Positions 8,974 to 17,106 of a stretch of DNA of 64,000 nucleotides are shown here, in pieces. Position numbers and translations under genes: made by a program. The stretch's first letter is position 1; the number at the start of each line of letters is the position of its first letter. This stretch comes from Parvimonas sp. oral taxon 393 str. F0440 (GTDB taxonomy: Bacteria > Bacillota > Clostridia > Tissierellales > Peptoniphilaceae). Below the pieces are notes generated by a model. It saw nothing but the letters and a program-made list of their open reading frames with translations. It made no database searches and was not told the DNA's origin. The stretch spans positions 310,001-374,000 of the forward strand of contig AFUS01000004.1 in NCBI GenBank assembly GCA_000223315.2, in the 5' to 3' direction.

Positions 8974-9837
8974 TTGTTAGTAGGTGATGATTGTGAGAGA
9001 AAAATAATTGATATAAAAGATGTAAGATATGAATATACCGGAGAAGATGATAAAAAGAGTACTGCTTTGGATGGAGTCAGTTTTTCTGTAAATAAAGGCG
9101 AATTGATTTCCATTTTAGGACATAATGGAAGCGGAAAATCTACTTTGGCAAAACTTTTAAATGCACAGATTATTCCAACAGATGGGGAAATTGAAATTTT
9201 TGGAATTAATACAAAAGACGAAAATAGAATTTGGGATATTAGACAAAAATGTGCAATGGTTTTTCAAAATCCTGATAATCAACTTGTTGCGACAGTTGTA
9301 GAGGAGGACGTTGCTTTTGGACCTGAAAATTTAGGAGTACCTTCAGCAGAAATAAGACGAAGGGTTGATGATGCTTTAAAAATTGTTGAGATGCAAGAGT
9401 ATAAAAAACATTCTCCACATATGCTTTCAGGGGGACAAAAGCAAAGAATTGCAATAGCAGGTATTCTTTCAATGAAATCGGAAGTAATAATTTTTGACGA
9501 ATCAACTGCAATGCTAGATCCTATTGGAAGAAAAGATATTATGGATACTATTTTAAAATTGAATAGAGAAGAAAATAAAACAATTATGTATATAACTCAT
9601 TATATGGAAGAGGCTGTTCTTGCTGATAGAGTTATCGTTTTAAATGAGGGAAAGATTGAGTTTGATGACAGTCCTAAAAAAGTTTTTTCAAATGTTGAAA
9701 CTTTAAGGGAATTAGGACTTTCAGTACCACAGGTTACAGAGCTTGCTTATCTTTTAAAGAATGAAGGGATTGAAATTCCTTCTGATATTTTAACTAATGA
9801 TGAAATGATAGAATTTTTGGAGAGAAAATTAAAATAA
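8974..9837 (+). CDS. ecfA1: ECF transporter ATPase A1
   Basis: Cytoplasmic ATPase of an energy-coupling-factor vitamin/metal importer. It has Walker [11 protein letters not shown]-loop FQNPDNQ, signature LSGGQKQR, Walker B VIIFDEST and switch His in YITHYMEEA; the A1 type is supported by [20 protein letters not shown]. Usually dimerises with EcfA2 and sits on EcfT. The open frame extends to a TTG at 8974 that has no ribosome site. The likelier start is GTG at 8993 behind AGGTGAT; that frame needs one more A in the A5 run near 9000 to join. No substrate-binding S component lies in this window. Confidence 0.9.
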   Translation: MLVGDDCERKIIDIKDVRYEYTGEDDKKSTALDGVSFSVNKGELISILGHNGSGKSTLAKLLNAQIIPTDGEIEIFGINTKDENRIWDIRQKCAMVFQNPDNQLVATVVEEDVAFGPENLGVPSAEIRRRVDDALKIVEMQEYKKHSPHMLSGGQKQRIAIAGILSMKSEVIIFDESTAMLDPIGRKDIMDTILKLNREENKTIMYITHYMEEAVLADRVIVLNEGKIEFDDSPKKVFSNVETLRELGLSVPQVTELAYLLKNEGIEIPSDILTNDEMIEFLERKLK

Positions 9838-10689
9838 TGGATATAAATTTTAAAAATGTAAGTTTTGTCTATGGAGAAAAAACTCCTTTTGAAAAACTTG
9901 CTTTGGATAATATAGATTTAACTATAAAAAGGGTGAATTTGTTGGTATTATAGGGCATACAGGAAGTGGAAAATCAACGCTGATTCAACATTTTAATGGT
10001 ATTTTAAAGCCGACAAGCGGAGATGTTTTTATAGGGGATATGAATACTAAAGATAAGACACTTGCTAAAAGTGGTTTGAGATATAAGATTGGATTGGTTT
10101 TTCAATATCCTGAGTATCAACTTTTTGAAGAGACAATTGAAAAAGATATTGCTTTTGGTCCTAAAAATATGGGGCTTAGTGAAGCTGAAGTTACAGAAAG
10201 AGTAAAAGAAGCTATGGAGCTTGTTGGTCTTGACTATGAAGCTAAAAAGGATAAATCTCCTTTTGAAATTTCAGGAGGACAAAAGAGAAGGGTTGCGATA
10301 GCAGGAATTTTGGCTATGAAACCTGATATTCTGATTTTAGATGAACCAACTGCAGGACTTGATCCTAAAGGTAGAGATGAATTGTTTTTTCAAATTAAAA
10401 GACTTTACGAAAAAAATAATATTACAATAGTTTTGATTTCTCATAGTATGGAGGATGTTGCAAAACTTGTAAATAGAATAATTATAATGAAAAACGGACA
10501 GATTCATTTAGATAAGAGTACAAAAGAAGCTTTTAGTGATGTTGATGATTTGAAAAAAGTTGGACTTAATGTTCCGCAAATTACGGAACTTATGGATATT
10601 CTAAGAAAAAAGGACATCATTTTAGCAAAAATATTCTAACAGTTGATGAAGCTTTTAACGAAATTAAAAGAGAATTGAGGAAAAATTAA
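9837..10689 (+). CDS. ecfA2: ECF transporter ATPase A2, two frame breaks
   Basis: Partner ATPase of EcfA1. It starts at the ATG overlapping the ecfA1 stop (TAATG): [13 protein letters not shown]. Walker A is [10 protein letters not shown]-loop [20 protein letters not shown] (the A2 type), signature ISGGQKRR and Walker [14 protein letters not shown]. Two apparent one-base deletions interrupt it: at 9926-9930 (A5), where one more A restores [15 protein letters not shown], and at 10606-10611 (A6), where one more A restores a normal C-terminus with [15 protein letters not shown]. The restored stop at 10687-10689 overlaps the ecfT ATG, which supports the correction. Confidence 0.85.
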
Positions 10690-11507
10690 TGGTAAAAAAT
10701 ATATCAATAGGTAGATTTTTTCCGGGAGACAGTATTGTTCACAGATTGGATCCCAGACTTAAACTATATTTTATTTTTATGTTTATACTTTCTATATTTT
10801 TTATAAAAAGTTTTCTTGTTTTTATACCACTTGCAATTTTTTTGTTTTCAATTATAAAAATAGCAAAGTTACCGATTTTAATGGTTTTAAAAGGTTTAAG
10901 GGGAATTTTTTATATTGTTTTATTTACAGTAATTTTAAATTTACTTTTAACACCTGGAGAGGTTTTATTTAGAATATGGATTATAAATATAACCAAAGAA
11001 GGAATTAAATTAAGTGCTTTTATGAGTGTTAGAATAATACTTTTGGTTATAGGAACAAGTCTTTTAACTCTTACTACAAGTCCTATTGTGCTTACAGATG
11101 CTTTGGAATATGTTATGAAACCTTTTGAAAAAATAAAGTTCCCTGCACATTCCGTTGCAATGATGATGACAATAGCTCTTAGATTTATACCGACAATTTT
11201 AGATGAGATGGATAAAATTACAAAGGCACAAACTGCAAGAGGAGCAGATTTTGAAACGGGTAGTATTATAACAAGAGCTAAAAGTTTGATTCCGTTACTT
11301 GTTCCACTTTTTGTAAATGCTCTAAAACGTGCAGATGAACTTGCTGTTGCTATGGAGGCTAGATGTTATAGAGGTGGAGAAGGTAGAACCAGAATGAATG
11401 TTCTAAAATATACGAGAACAGATTATTTAGTTATGGCTTTTCTAACTGTAGTTTTTGGGCTTGTGATAGCATCAAGATATTTCTTGAATATTTGGATTTT
11501 TAAATAG
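10689..11507 (+). CDS. ecfT: ECF transporter transmembrane protein T
   Basis: 272-residue membrane scaffold that couples the EcfA ATPases to interchangeable S components. It begins with the characteristic GRFFPGDSIVHRLDPRLKL, has five to six hydrophobic helices, and carries the ATPase-coupling AxARGADFETG motif and a second EARCYRGG motif near the C-terminus. Length is normal. The start overlaps the ecfA2 stop, giving a tight ecfA1-A2-T operon. In many Firmicutes this trio follows the ribosomal rplQ cluster; here it stands alone behind its own promoter. rqcH begins 17 bases downstream and may be cotranscribed. Confidence 0.92.
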   Translation: MVKNISIGRFFPGDSIVHRLDPRLKLYFIFMFILSIFFIKSFLVFIPLAIFLFSIIKIAKLPILMVLKGLRGIFYIVLFTVILNLLLTPGEVLFRIWIINITKEGIKLSAFMSVRIILLVIGTSLLTLTTSPIVLTDALEYVMKPFEKIKFPAHSVAMMMTIALRFIPTILDEMDKITKAQTARGADFETGSIITRAKSLIPLLVPLFVNALKRADELAVAMEARCYRGGEGRTRMNVLKYTRTDYLVMAFLTVVFGLVIASRYFLNIWIFK

Positions 11508-11524
11508 AAATAAAGGAAAGAAAA

Positions 11525-13255
11525 ATGAGTTTTGATGGAATTTTTACAAAAGCGGTTGTTGATGAAATATATCCGCTTTTATTAAATGGAAAAATAAATA
11601 AGATAAATCAACCGGATAAAAATGAAATAAATTTACAGATTTACAACAAGGAGAATTATAAATTATTACTTTCTTGTGCAAATAATCTTTCAAGAATTCA
11701 TTTGAGTGAAAAAAGCAAAAAAAATCCGATAACCGCATATAATTTTTGTATGTTGTTAAGGAAACATTTAGTTGGAGGTACTATTAAAAATATATATCAA
11801 CATAAAATGGATAGAGTTGTTTGCTTTGAAATTGAAAATTTAAATGAATTAAAAGAACTTAGTAAAAAACTTTTAATTATTGAAATTATGGGAAAACATT
11901 CAAATATAATTCTTGTTGATAAAGAGAGCAATAAAATTATTGATGCAATTAAGCATATAGACTCCAGACAAAGTAGTATAAGAGAGGTTTTTCCTAATAA
12001 GGATTACTTTTTTGTAAAGGATGAAAAAGAGAATATTTTAGATGAAAATTATAAATTACCTTCTGAAATTTTGAAAAATTCAGAGCCAATTTCAATGAAA
12101 AAGTTCTTTTATTCAAATTATTTAGGATTTTCTCCAATAATTTCCTATGAGTTATTAAATAATTCAAATGTTGATTCGGATATAAATTCTGCAAATTTAA
12201 GTGTGGAAAATATACAAAGAATTGATGAAAATTTTGTGAAATTAGTTGAAAATATTAAAGCTAAAAATTATTATCCAATTTTTATTAAAGATGAAATGAA
12301 TAACAACAAAGATTTTTATTGTTTTGACTTGAATTTGTATGAAAAAAAGAAAGTGTCGATAGTTTATCAAAATTAGTCGAAAGTTTTTATCATAACAATT
12401 CTCTAAGAGATAGGATAAATCAAAAGGCTTCAGGATTTAAAAAGATTTTGACTACAAAATTAAACAGACTTACAAATAAATATTTGGCAATGAATGATGA
12501 ACTTTTGAATAATCAAAGTAAAGAGGATTTAAAAAATTATGCCGATTTACTTTCCATAAATATCTATAAGATAGAAAAGGGAATGAAAAAATATCGGTAG
12601 GAAATATTTATGATAATATGAAAGATATTGAAATTTCACTTGACGAAAAGAAATCTCCAAGAGAAAATATTGAAGCATATTATAAAAAATATAAAAAGTT
12701 AAAAACTGCTGACGAAATAATAAAGGCTGAATTGCCGAAAATTGAAGAAGAAATGAAGTATATAAAACAAATTTTGGAAACTATTGAAATTATTACAGAA
12801 TTAAACGAGCTTTCTGAAATTGAAGAGGAACTTATTTCTTTAGGATATGTAAGGAAAAGTAAAAAAATAAACAAAAACTTGAAAAGTCAAAGCCTTATGT
12901 CTTTGAAACAGACTCAGGAGCATTGATTTATGTTGGAAAAAATAATTTACAAAATGAAAATCTAACATTAAAATTTGCAAATAAAAATGATATATTTTTC
13001 CATGCACAAGATGTTCCGGGAAGCCATGTAATCTTAAGAGGTGCAAACCTAACAGAAGATGACTATAAAATTGCCGGATTTTTAGCAGGGTATTATAGTT
13101 ATTTTAAAAATGAAGGATATGCAAATGTAGATTACACAGAAAAAAAACATATCCGAAAAGCAAAGGGAACAGGGCTTGGAATGGTATATTACGATAATTA
13201 CAAAACCTTATTTATAGACTTTAAAGATAAATTGTATGATAAATATAAAAAATAG
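11525..13255 (+). CDS. rqcH: RqcH (NFACT/FbpA family) ribosome quality-control factor, three frame breaks
   Basis: Bacterial Rqc2 homologue that binds split 50S subunits carrying stalled chains and adds alanine tails; formerly called fibronectin-binding protein A. The N-terminal NFACT-N domain begins MSFDGIFTKAVVDEI and has LLRKHLVGG and IEIMGKHSNIILVD. The middle is coiled coil; the NFACT-R end has FHAQDVPGSHVILR and KGTGLGMVYY. The frame is lost at 12342-12348 (A7), 12586-12591 (A6) and 12861-12867 (A7). One added A at each rejoins it into about 578 residues, the normal family length. Three independent hits in one conserved gene favour sequencing error over pseudogenisation. Confidence 0.87.
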
Positions 13256-13280
13256 AATGGCAAAAACCATTCTATTTTTT
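13250..13280. terminator. Convergent terminator between rqcH and the selenium locus
   Basis: Stem AATAGAATGG/CCATTCTATT with a CAAAAA loop and T run. It lies between the rqcH stop and the minus-strand tusA-like stop at 13287, so it can serve both directions. Confidence 0.8.
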
Positions 13281-13286
13281 GTTTTT

Positions 13287-13511
13287 CTATTTTTTTAAAA
13301 CTATTACCCAACCTTCTCTGTCAAGTTTATCAAAAGATAAAATTTCATGATTATGTTCTTGACAATATAAAGGTAAAGTTCCAACAGCTTCTGGACATGT
13401 AAATTCCAATTCAATAATTTGCCCAACCTGAGCATCACCTAAAGCTTTTTTAAGCTCTATAAGTGGAAGAGGTCAATCAAGTCCGTGTGTATTTACTTTT
13501 ATTACGTCCAT
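13287..13511 (-). CDS. TusA/SirA-like sulfur/selenium carrier with in-frame TGA (probable selenoprotein)
   Basis: A 74-residue protein of the TusA/SirA fold, small cytoplasmic carriers that hold a persulfide or selenide on the first Cys of a CPxP motif. Reading from the ATG at 13511 behind AAAGGAG gives MDVIKVNTHGLD, then TGA at 13475-13473, then PLPLIELKKALGDAQVG and a normal TusA-like C-terminus ending WVIVLKK. The TGA falls exactly where the catalytic Cys of GLDCPLP belongs, so selenocysteine is the simplest reading. The frame is otherwise uninterrupted. A hairpin starts 7 bases after the TGA. The upstream neighbour is a YedE-type transporter, a known companion of selenium genes. A plain nonsense mutation is the alternative. 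Confidence 0.75.
13436..13465 (-). promoter_or_regulatory. Candidate SECIS-like hairpin downstream of the TGA
   Basis: On the transcript, CACUUA pairs with UAGGUG around an inner stem AGCUU/AAGCU and an AAAA loop, beginning 7 nucleotides after the UGA. Position and size suit a bacterial SECIS, but the apical loop lacks the usual conserved G, so this is a tentative call. Confidence 0.3.
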
Positions 13512-13512
13512 C

Positions 13513-14564
13513 TTAACTCCTTTGTTTTGTAACTAAAAATATTCTTGCACTTATCCAAATTCCTAGCATTAAGAATACAAATGCAAACCAACCTTTCATA
13601 GATAATTGAGCGGTGAAAACAAATCCGTTTGAAATGATACAACCTTGTCCCCAAATAGCTCCAAGTGCCATTAATGCACTACCTATGATTGTGTATATTA
13701 TTGTTTTTTATTCGGCATAATGATTGAAAATTCTTTACTAATAAAAGATGTAAAGAAAGAACCGAGTATAATTCCTAAAACAAACATACTTCCCCAGCCA
13801 AGACCTTGGCCGTCAACGCCTCATCCTATACCGGCAGTTTCTATTGGACAAATTTTATCTGCCCAAGTCAAAATCGGTGTTGAAATCCCGAAACTACCAA
13901 TACGTCCTGTTAGGCTACTAAAATAAAAAGCTAATCCCATTAAAAGACCTATTAAAATAACAGTAAGTTCTTTTGACCACATCTTTTCACAAAATATGTG
14001 GCGAATACCTGTATATCTACTAGGCAACTTAAATTTTAATTTATGTGATTTATAATGTCTGAACATTAGGAAGTATAATACTAAAACTACAACTGCACAT
14101 AATATTATTGGTGAAAAAGGTAATTTTTCTAAAAATTCATCCGGTAAAGTCAATTTTCCATTTGCAAAATAATTGGAAAGAGGTTTTAACGGTCCTTTTA
14201 CAGCAATATATGATGTTATTGTGAAGGTTACTAGAGAAATCAATCCAATAATTCTACCGTCACCGCTTTTTATAAGAGTGCTTGTTAGACATCCGTTGCA
14301 CATAACTGCACCAAAACCGAATATTAAGCTACCAAACGCAATACCGATTACCGGAAATTCTACTAAAAATGTCATTGGAACAAGCTCAAAATAACGTAGT
14401 ATATGATAAATCAAAGCATTAGTAAAAATAATTGCTAAGAGTAAAACTAAGTTATAATATCTCTTTTCAAGATAAATATCACGAATAGTTCCTGTTGGAC
14501 AAAATCTTGATCTCTTTAATAAAAAGCCAAAAAGAAAACCAAAAAGTAATCCTGTATAAATCAT
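13513..14564 (-). CDS. yedE: YedE/YeeE-type selenium (or sulfur) transporter, with in-frame TGA and one frame break
   Basis: Multi-pass membrane protein of the YeeE/YedE family; family members move thiosulfate, or are linked to selenium use. Visible family blocks: KRSRFCPTGTIRDIYL, GFGAVMCNGCLTSTLIKSGDGR, DKICPIETAGIG and, after the breaks, GQGCIISNGF and MKGWFAF. An in-frame TGA at 13823-13821 follows TAGIG; the frame then continues GVDGQGLGWGSMFVLGIILG. A further break at the T6 run 13704-13709 (plus-strand numbering) is cured by one base, and the gene then stops at 13513, overlapping the ribosome site of the tusA-like gene. Total about 349 residues. Whether TGA is Sec, or replaces Trp or Cys, is unresolved. 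Confidence 0.78.
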
Positions 14565-14597
14565 ATTATCCTCCTTTTTAAATTATCGTCAAGTACA

Positions 14598-14626
14598 ATT
14601 TTAACAAAAAATTGCTAAAAGGTCAA
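14598..14626 (-). promoter_or_regulatory. Promoter of the yedE-tusA pair
   Basis: On the minus strand TTGACC (14626-14621), 17-bp spacer, TAAAAT (14603-14598). AAAGGAGG precedes the yedE ATG. The remaining bases from 14630 to about 14835 are AT-rich and show nothing else that I can support. Confidence 0.65.
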
Positions 14627-14835
14627 TTAAATTTACTTATGGATTTATTAGCTTATTGTGAGAAAATTAAAGAAAAATTTAATTATATTTTATGACATAA
14701 TAATTAAAATATATTTTTAAAAAATGTCAAAACTAATAATTCTAAAATTATTAATAATTTTATCTGAATTGAGTTTTTACAGATTAAGTTGAAAAATCTA
14801 TTTTACAATTTTGATGAAAAATAGAAACAAATCAA

Positions 14836-14872
14836 ACAAAAAAGGAGCGTAGGCTCCAATATTTGTTTGGGA
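14836..14872 (-). terminator. Terminator of the coiled-coil lipoprotein gene
   Basis: GGAGC-GTAG-GCTCC stem nested in AAACAAA/TTTGTTT flanks. Read on the minus strand it ends in TTTTTTG, downstream of the lipoprotein stop at 14909. Confidence 0.75.
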
Positions 14873-14908
14873 ATTATTCTTTTATAATATAATATGATTT
14901 TAATTAAA

Positions 14909-15463
14909 TTATTTCATTATATCTTTAATTACTTTTCCAGCTTTTACTTCAACTATAGTTTTGGTTTTATCTGTTGGTTGTAAAATTTTTACTGTTATAC
15001 TTTTATCAAGATTTTTTGATATTAATAAAGCTGTATCAACAATTTCATTTTGCCAACCTTCAAGCATTGGTTTAGTCATCATACCTTTATCATTATAGTC
15101 AATCAATCCTGATACATCTGAAGCAGCTTGCTCAACTAATTCAATATTAACTGTATTATTCTTTTCATCAAATGTAGTCTTGGCAAAATGTTTATTAGAA
15201 TTATTGAATTCTTGCAAATATTTATTAATCTTTGCAACAGATTCACTGTTAAGAGTGTTATTTTCTGAATTTTTTATTTTTTCTTTTAATTCTTTATTTT
15301 CTTTTTCCAGAGAATCATTTTTTTCTTGTAATTCATTATTTTTCTTTTCCAAAGAATCTTTTTGCTCTTGTAACTGTTTAACAACTTTATTTTCTTCATT
15401 ATTTTTATTAGAACAACTAACTAATATAATGCTTATTAATATCGTAATAGCAATTTTTTTCAT
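14909..15463 (-). CDS. Lipoprotein with N-terminal coiled coil
   Basis: 184 residues. The signal peptide ends in the lipobox ILVSCSN, so the mature protein should be lipid-anchored on the outer face of the membrane. Residues 30-70 are a heptad-like coiled coil repeating EKKNNELQEKNDSLEKENKEL. The C-terminal 110 residues are a mixed alpha/beta domain without a family I recognise (MLEGWQNEIVDTALLISKNL). The start and its AGGGAGAA ribosome site lie in a 65-bp block almost identical to that of the next lipoprotein upstream, so the two share a recent common origin at their 5' ends only. Confidence 0.75.
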   Translation of the reverse strand: MKKIAITILISIILVSCSNKNNEENKVVKQLQEQKDSLEKKNNELQEKNDSLEKENKELKEKIKNSENNTLNSESVAKINKYLQEFNNSNKHFAKTTFDEKNNTVNIELVEQAASDVSGLIDYNDKGMMTKPMLEGWQNEIVDTALLISKNLDKSITVKILQPTDKTKTIVEVKAGKVIKDIMK

Positions 15464-15475
15464 AATAAATTCTCC
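15411..15475. repeat. 65-bp duplicated ribosome-site/signal-peptide block, copy 1
   Basis: Matches 15906-15970 at about 62 of 65 positions by eye. It spans the ribosome site, start codon and signal peptide of the coiled-coil lipoprotein; the sequences diverge right after the lipobox cysteine. Confidence 0.85.
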
Positions 15476-15502
15476 CTAAATTTTTTATAAATTATTCTAA
15501 TT

Positions 15503-15958
15503 CTATTTTTTTGCTTTTCTATATCCTGCATTAATAGCTTCTTGTTCGCTATGAAATATAACTAAATTTTTGCTTGAAATTCTATTATAATGTGCTTGAC
15601 CTGGCATATGATAAATTTTGGATTTTATATTTGCATGTATCTCTACTGATTCACTAGCTTCTTTTTCTTGTCTTTTCTGTTCTTCTTGCTTTCTTTGTTC
15701 TTCTTGCTTTTGTTGTTCTTCCTCTTTTTTACGCTTTTCTTCTTCCTCTAATTTTTTCTTCTCCTCTTCTTTACGTTTCTGTTCTTCCAGTTTTTTCTTC
15801 TCCTCTTCCTTTTTCTTTTGTTCCTCTAGCATTTTTTCTGTTTCTTTTTTCTCTTTTTCAAGTTTTGCTTGTTGTTCAATTTTTTGAGTTTCTTCTTTTT
15901 TTGATGAACAACTAACTAATATAATGCTCATTAATAACATAATAGCAATTTTTTTCAT
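15503..15958 (-). CDS. Lipoprotein with long charged Lys/Glu-rich linker
   Basis: 151 residues with lipobox ILVSCSS. After the acylated Cys comes about 80 residues of nearly pure K/E/Q (KKEEEKKKLEEQKRKEEE type), likely a rigid single alpha helix reaching from the membrane into the wall. It ends with a roughly 40-residue C-terminal domain, IYHMPGQAHYNRISSKNLVIFHSEQEA, which resembles the small metal-binding Ada/thermonuclease-associated domain that often follows Lys-rich spacers; that likeness is a recollection only. It lies 40 bp upstream of its sister lipoprotein on the same strand. Confidence 0.72.
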   Translation of the reverse strand: MKKIAIMLLMSIILVSCSSKKEETQKIEQQAKLEKEKKETEKMLEEQKKKEEEKKKLEEQKRKEEEKKKLEEEEKRKKEEEQQKQEEQRKQEEQKRQEKEASESVEIHANIKSKIYHMPGQAHYNRISSKNLVIFHSEQEAINAGYRKAKK

Positions 15959-15970
15959 AATAAATTCTCC
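15906..15970. repeat. 65-bp duplicated ribosome-site/signal-peptide block, copy 2
   Basis: Partner of 15411-15475; three mismatches by eye. Covers start and signal peptide of the Lys/Glu-rich lipoprotein. Confidence 0.85.
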
Positions 15971-16114
15971 TTTAACAAATAAAAGTTTTCCTTTTCTATA
16001 TTATAAACTTAAATGTAAATAAAGGCAACTATTTTTATATTTAAAAATAAGAGCTTTAATAATTAATTTAAAATGGTATAATATAATTGTTAATATATTT
16101 ATTTTAAAAGTTAA

Positions 16115-16140
16115 AATTATACTATAAAAATAGTATAATT
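16115..16140. repeat. Perfect 11-bp inverted repeat
   Basis: AATTATACTAT, AAAA spacer, ATAGTATAATT. It sits 50 bp before the 16193 gene in a stretch without other genes. It could be an operator or a weak terminator; no T run follows. Confidence 0.7.
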
Positions 16141-16192
16141 AAAAATGAATATTAAATAATTCAAATACCATTGTAAAGGAATTTAGATAAAA

Positions 16193-16480
16193 ATGTTAAT
16201 AGAAAAATTATTTAATGATGTAGAATTATTTTTTCAAGGTAAACACGAAGAAAAAGAAACTCATTATTTTGCTTTTTATGTTCAAGATTATTTATGTGAT
16301 AATTATGATGAAATGTATAAAGAAAATGCAGAAGTTACAGAATTTTTAAACGAAGATTTACCAGAAATAACAGATATCGCGGAATATGGAGATGATAAAC
16401 GTAATGAGGAATTTAAAAGACGTTTAAAAATTGAAATAGATAAGACTAAAGAATTGTTTTATAAAGGGAAAATTGAGTAA
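16193..16480 (+). CDS. Hypothetical acidic 95-residue protein
   Basis: A short, strongly acidic cytoplasmic-type protein (LFNDVELFFQGKHEEKETHY, ending KTKELFYKGKIE), without signal peptide or membrane helix. I do not recognise a family. Sequence features such as high helix propensity and a cluster of Glu/Asp would suit a small antitoxin, anti-restriction or regulatory protein, but nothing shows this directly. It stands alone: lipoproteins point away on one side and tmRNA lies beyond on the other. A weak GGGGA...CTCCC hairpin with seven T at about 16523-16550 probably ends its transcript. Confidence 0.6.
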   Translation: MLIEKLFNDVELFFQGKHEEKETHYFAFYVQDYLCDNYDEMYKENAEVTEFLNEDLPEITDIAEYGDDKRNEEFKRRLKIEIDKTKELFYKGKIE

Positions 16481-16625
16481 CTAATTAAATATTAAGAAAT
16501 ATAGTTAGTACTGAATTAGAATAGGGGAACTTAATCGCTCCCTTTTTTTATTGTTTAGGATGCCATTGGGTTGCCATTATATATAATTTTATATAAAGTT
16601 ATATAAAATTATATAAAAACTGAAT

Positions 16626-16675
16626 AAAAAAGTTCTTGAAAATAAGCCATTTTATAAACTTATATAACAAGAACT
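16626..16675 (-). terminator. tmRNA terminator
   Basis: Arms AGTTCTTG (16631-16638) and CAAGAACT (16668-16675) form a stem. Read on the minus strand it is followed by TTTTTT. It begins 7 bases beyond the tmRNA CCA end. Confidence 0.8.
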
Positions 16676-16681
16676 AAAGGT

Positions 16682-17029
16682 TGGTGGAGATGGTGGGTGT
16701 CGAACCCACGTCCGAAAAAGCATTCATATCACTTTCTCCGAATACAGTCAATTTTAAATTTCCCAATAACCTATAAATTAACAAAATCAGTTAAAGGTAT
16801 CTTATAAATACAATTACAAATCTAAGAACTTTTGTAAAGGTTGCCCACGAATTTAATGATAGAGTTTAGACTTTTGTGGGGAAAGAATAGACTCCAAATA
16901 GCTGACTAGGCAGCTAATGCAAAATTATTATTTTCTGCGTTTATATTTAATTTACCACTTTTTATGTTGATTGGATACAACAATTCGCTTATGATACTGC
17001 AACTTCCCCGTCGAAGCCAGTTCATCCCC
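16682..17029 (-). ncRNA. ssrA: Transfer-messenger RNA
   Basis: About 348 nt. The 5' end GGGGATGAACTGGCTTCGAC and 3' end GTCGAACCCACCATCTCCAC plus CA pair as a tRNA-like acceptor stem (GGGGATG with CATCTCC), with CCA encoded. The internal frame begins after AAAAAGT and encodes a proteolysis tag GKLNINAENNNFALAA (preceded by the charged Ala) followed by TAG. The ALAA end is the normal ClpXP degron. tmRNA frees ribosomes stuck on mRNAs without stop codons. A perfect consensus promoter and a separate terminator bracket it. RqcH, the other rescue branch, lies 3.4 kb away. Confidence 0.96.
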
Positions 17030-17038
17030 ATAATTAAT

Positions 17039-17064
17039 AAAAGTAGCCTTATAAAGCTACTTTT
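17039..17064 (-). terminator. Hairpin between the tmRNA -10 box and the mature tmRNA 5' end
   Basis: Nine-bp arms AAAAGTAGC/GCTACTTTT with an 8-base loop. It abuts the -10 hexamer, so tmRNA transcripts starting near 17058 would contain only part of it. The full stem forms only on read-through from the membrane-protein gene upstream, so it probably terminates that gene. Confidence 0.6.
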
Positions 17065-17093
17065 ATTATACCCAGATTTTATAATTATGTCAA
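17065..17093 (-). promoter_or_regulatory. Perfect consensus promoter of tmRNA
   Basis: On the minus strand TTGACA (17093-17088), spacer of exactly 17, TATAAT (17070-17065). This is the strongest promoter I can see in the window, as expected for an abundant RNA. Confidence 0.9.
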
Positions 17094-17106
17094 ATTTGAA
17101 ATACAT

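Noticed and set aside
9837-10689. ecfA2 as a pseudogene.
   Set aside because: All ATPase motifs are intact, and single-base additions at two A runs restore both the normal N-terminus and a stop that overlaps ecfT.
13473-13823. TGA might be reassigned as a sense codon throughout this genome.
   Set aside because: prfB, recX, the GIY-YIG gene and the VOC gene end with TGA at the expected place, and prfB (the UGA-reading factor) is present with its TGA-dependent frameshift.
16560-16600. Attachment site of an integrated phage beside tmRNA.
   Set aside because: No integrase, excisionase or duplicated tmRNA end is found in the window; only repeats remain, reported as a weak finding.
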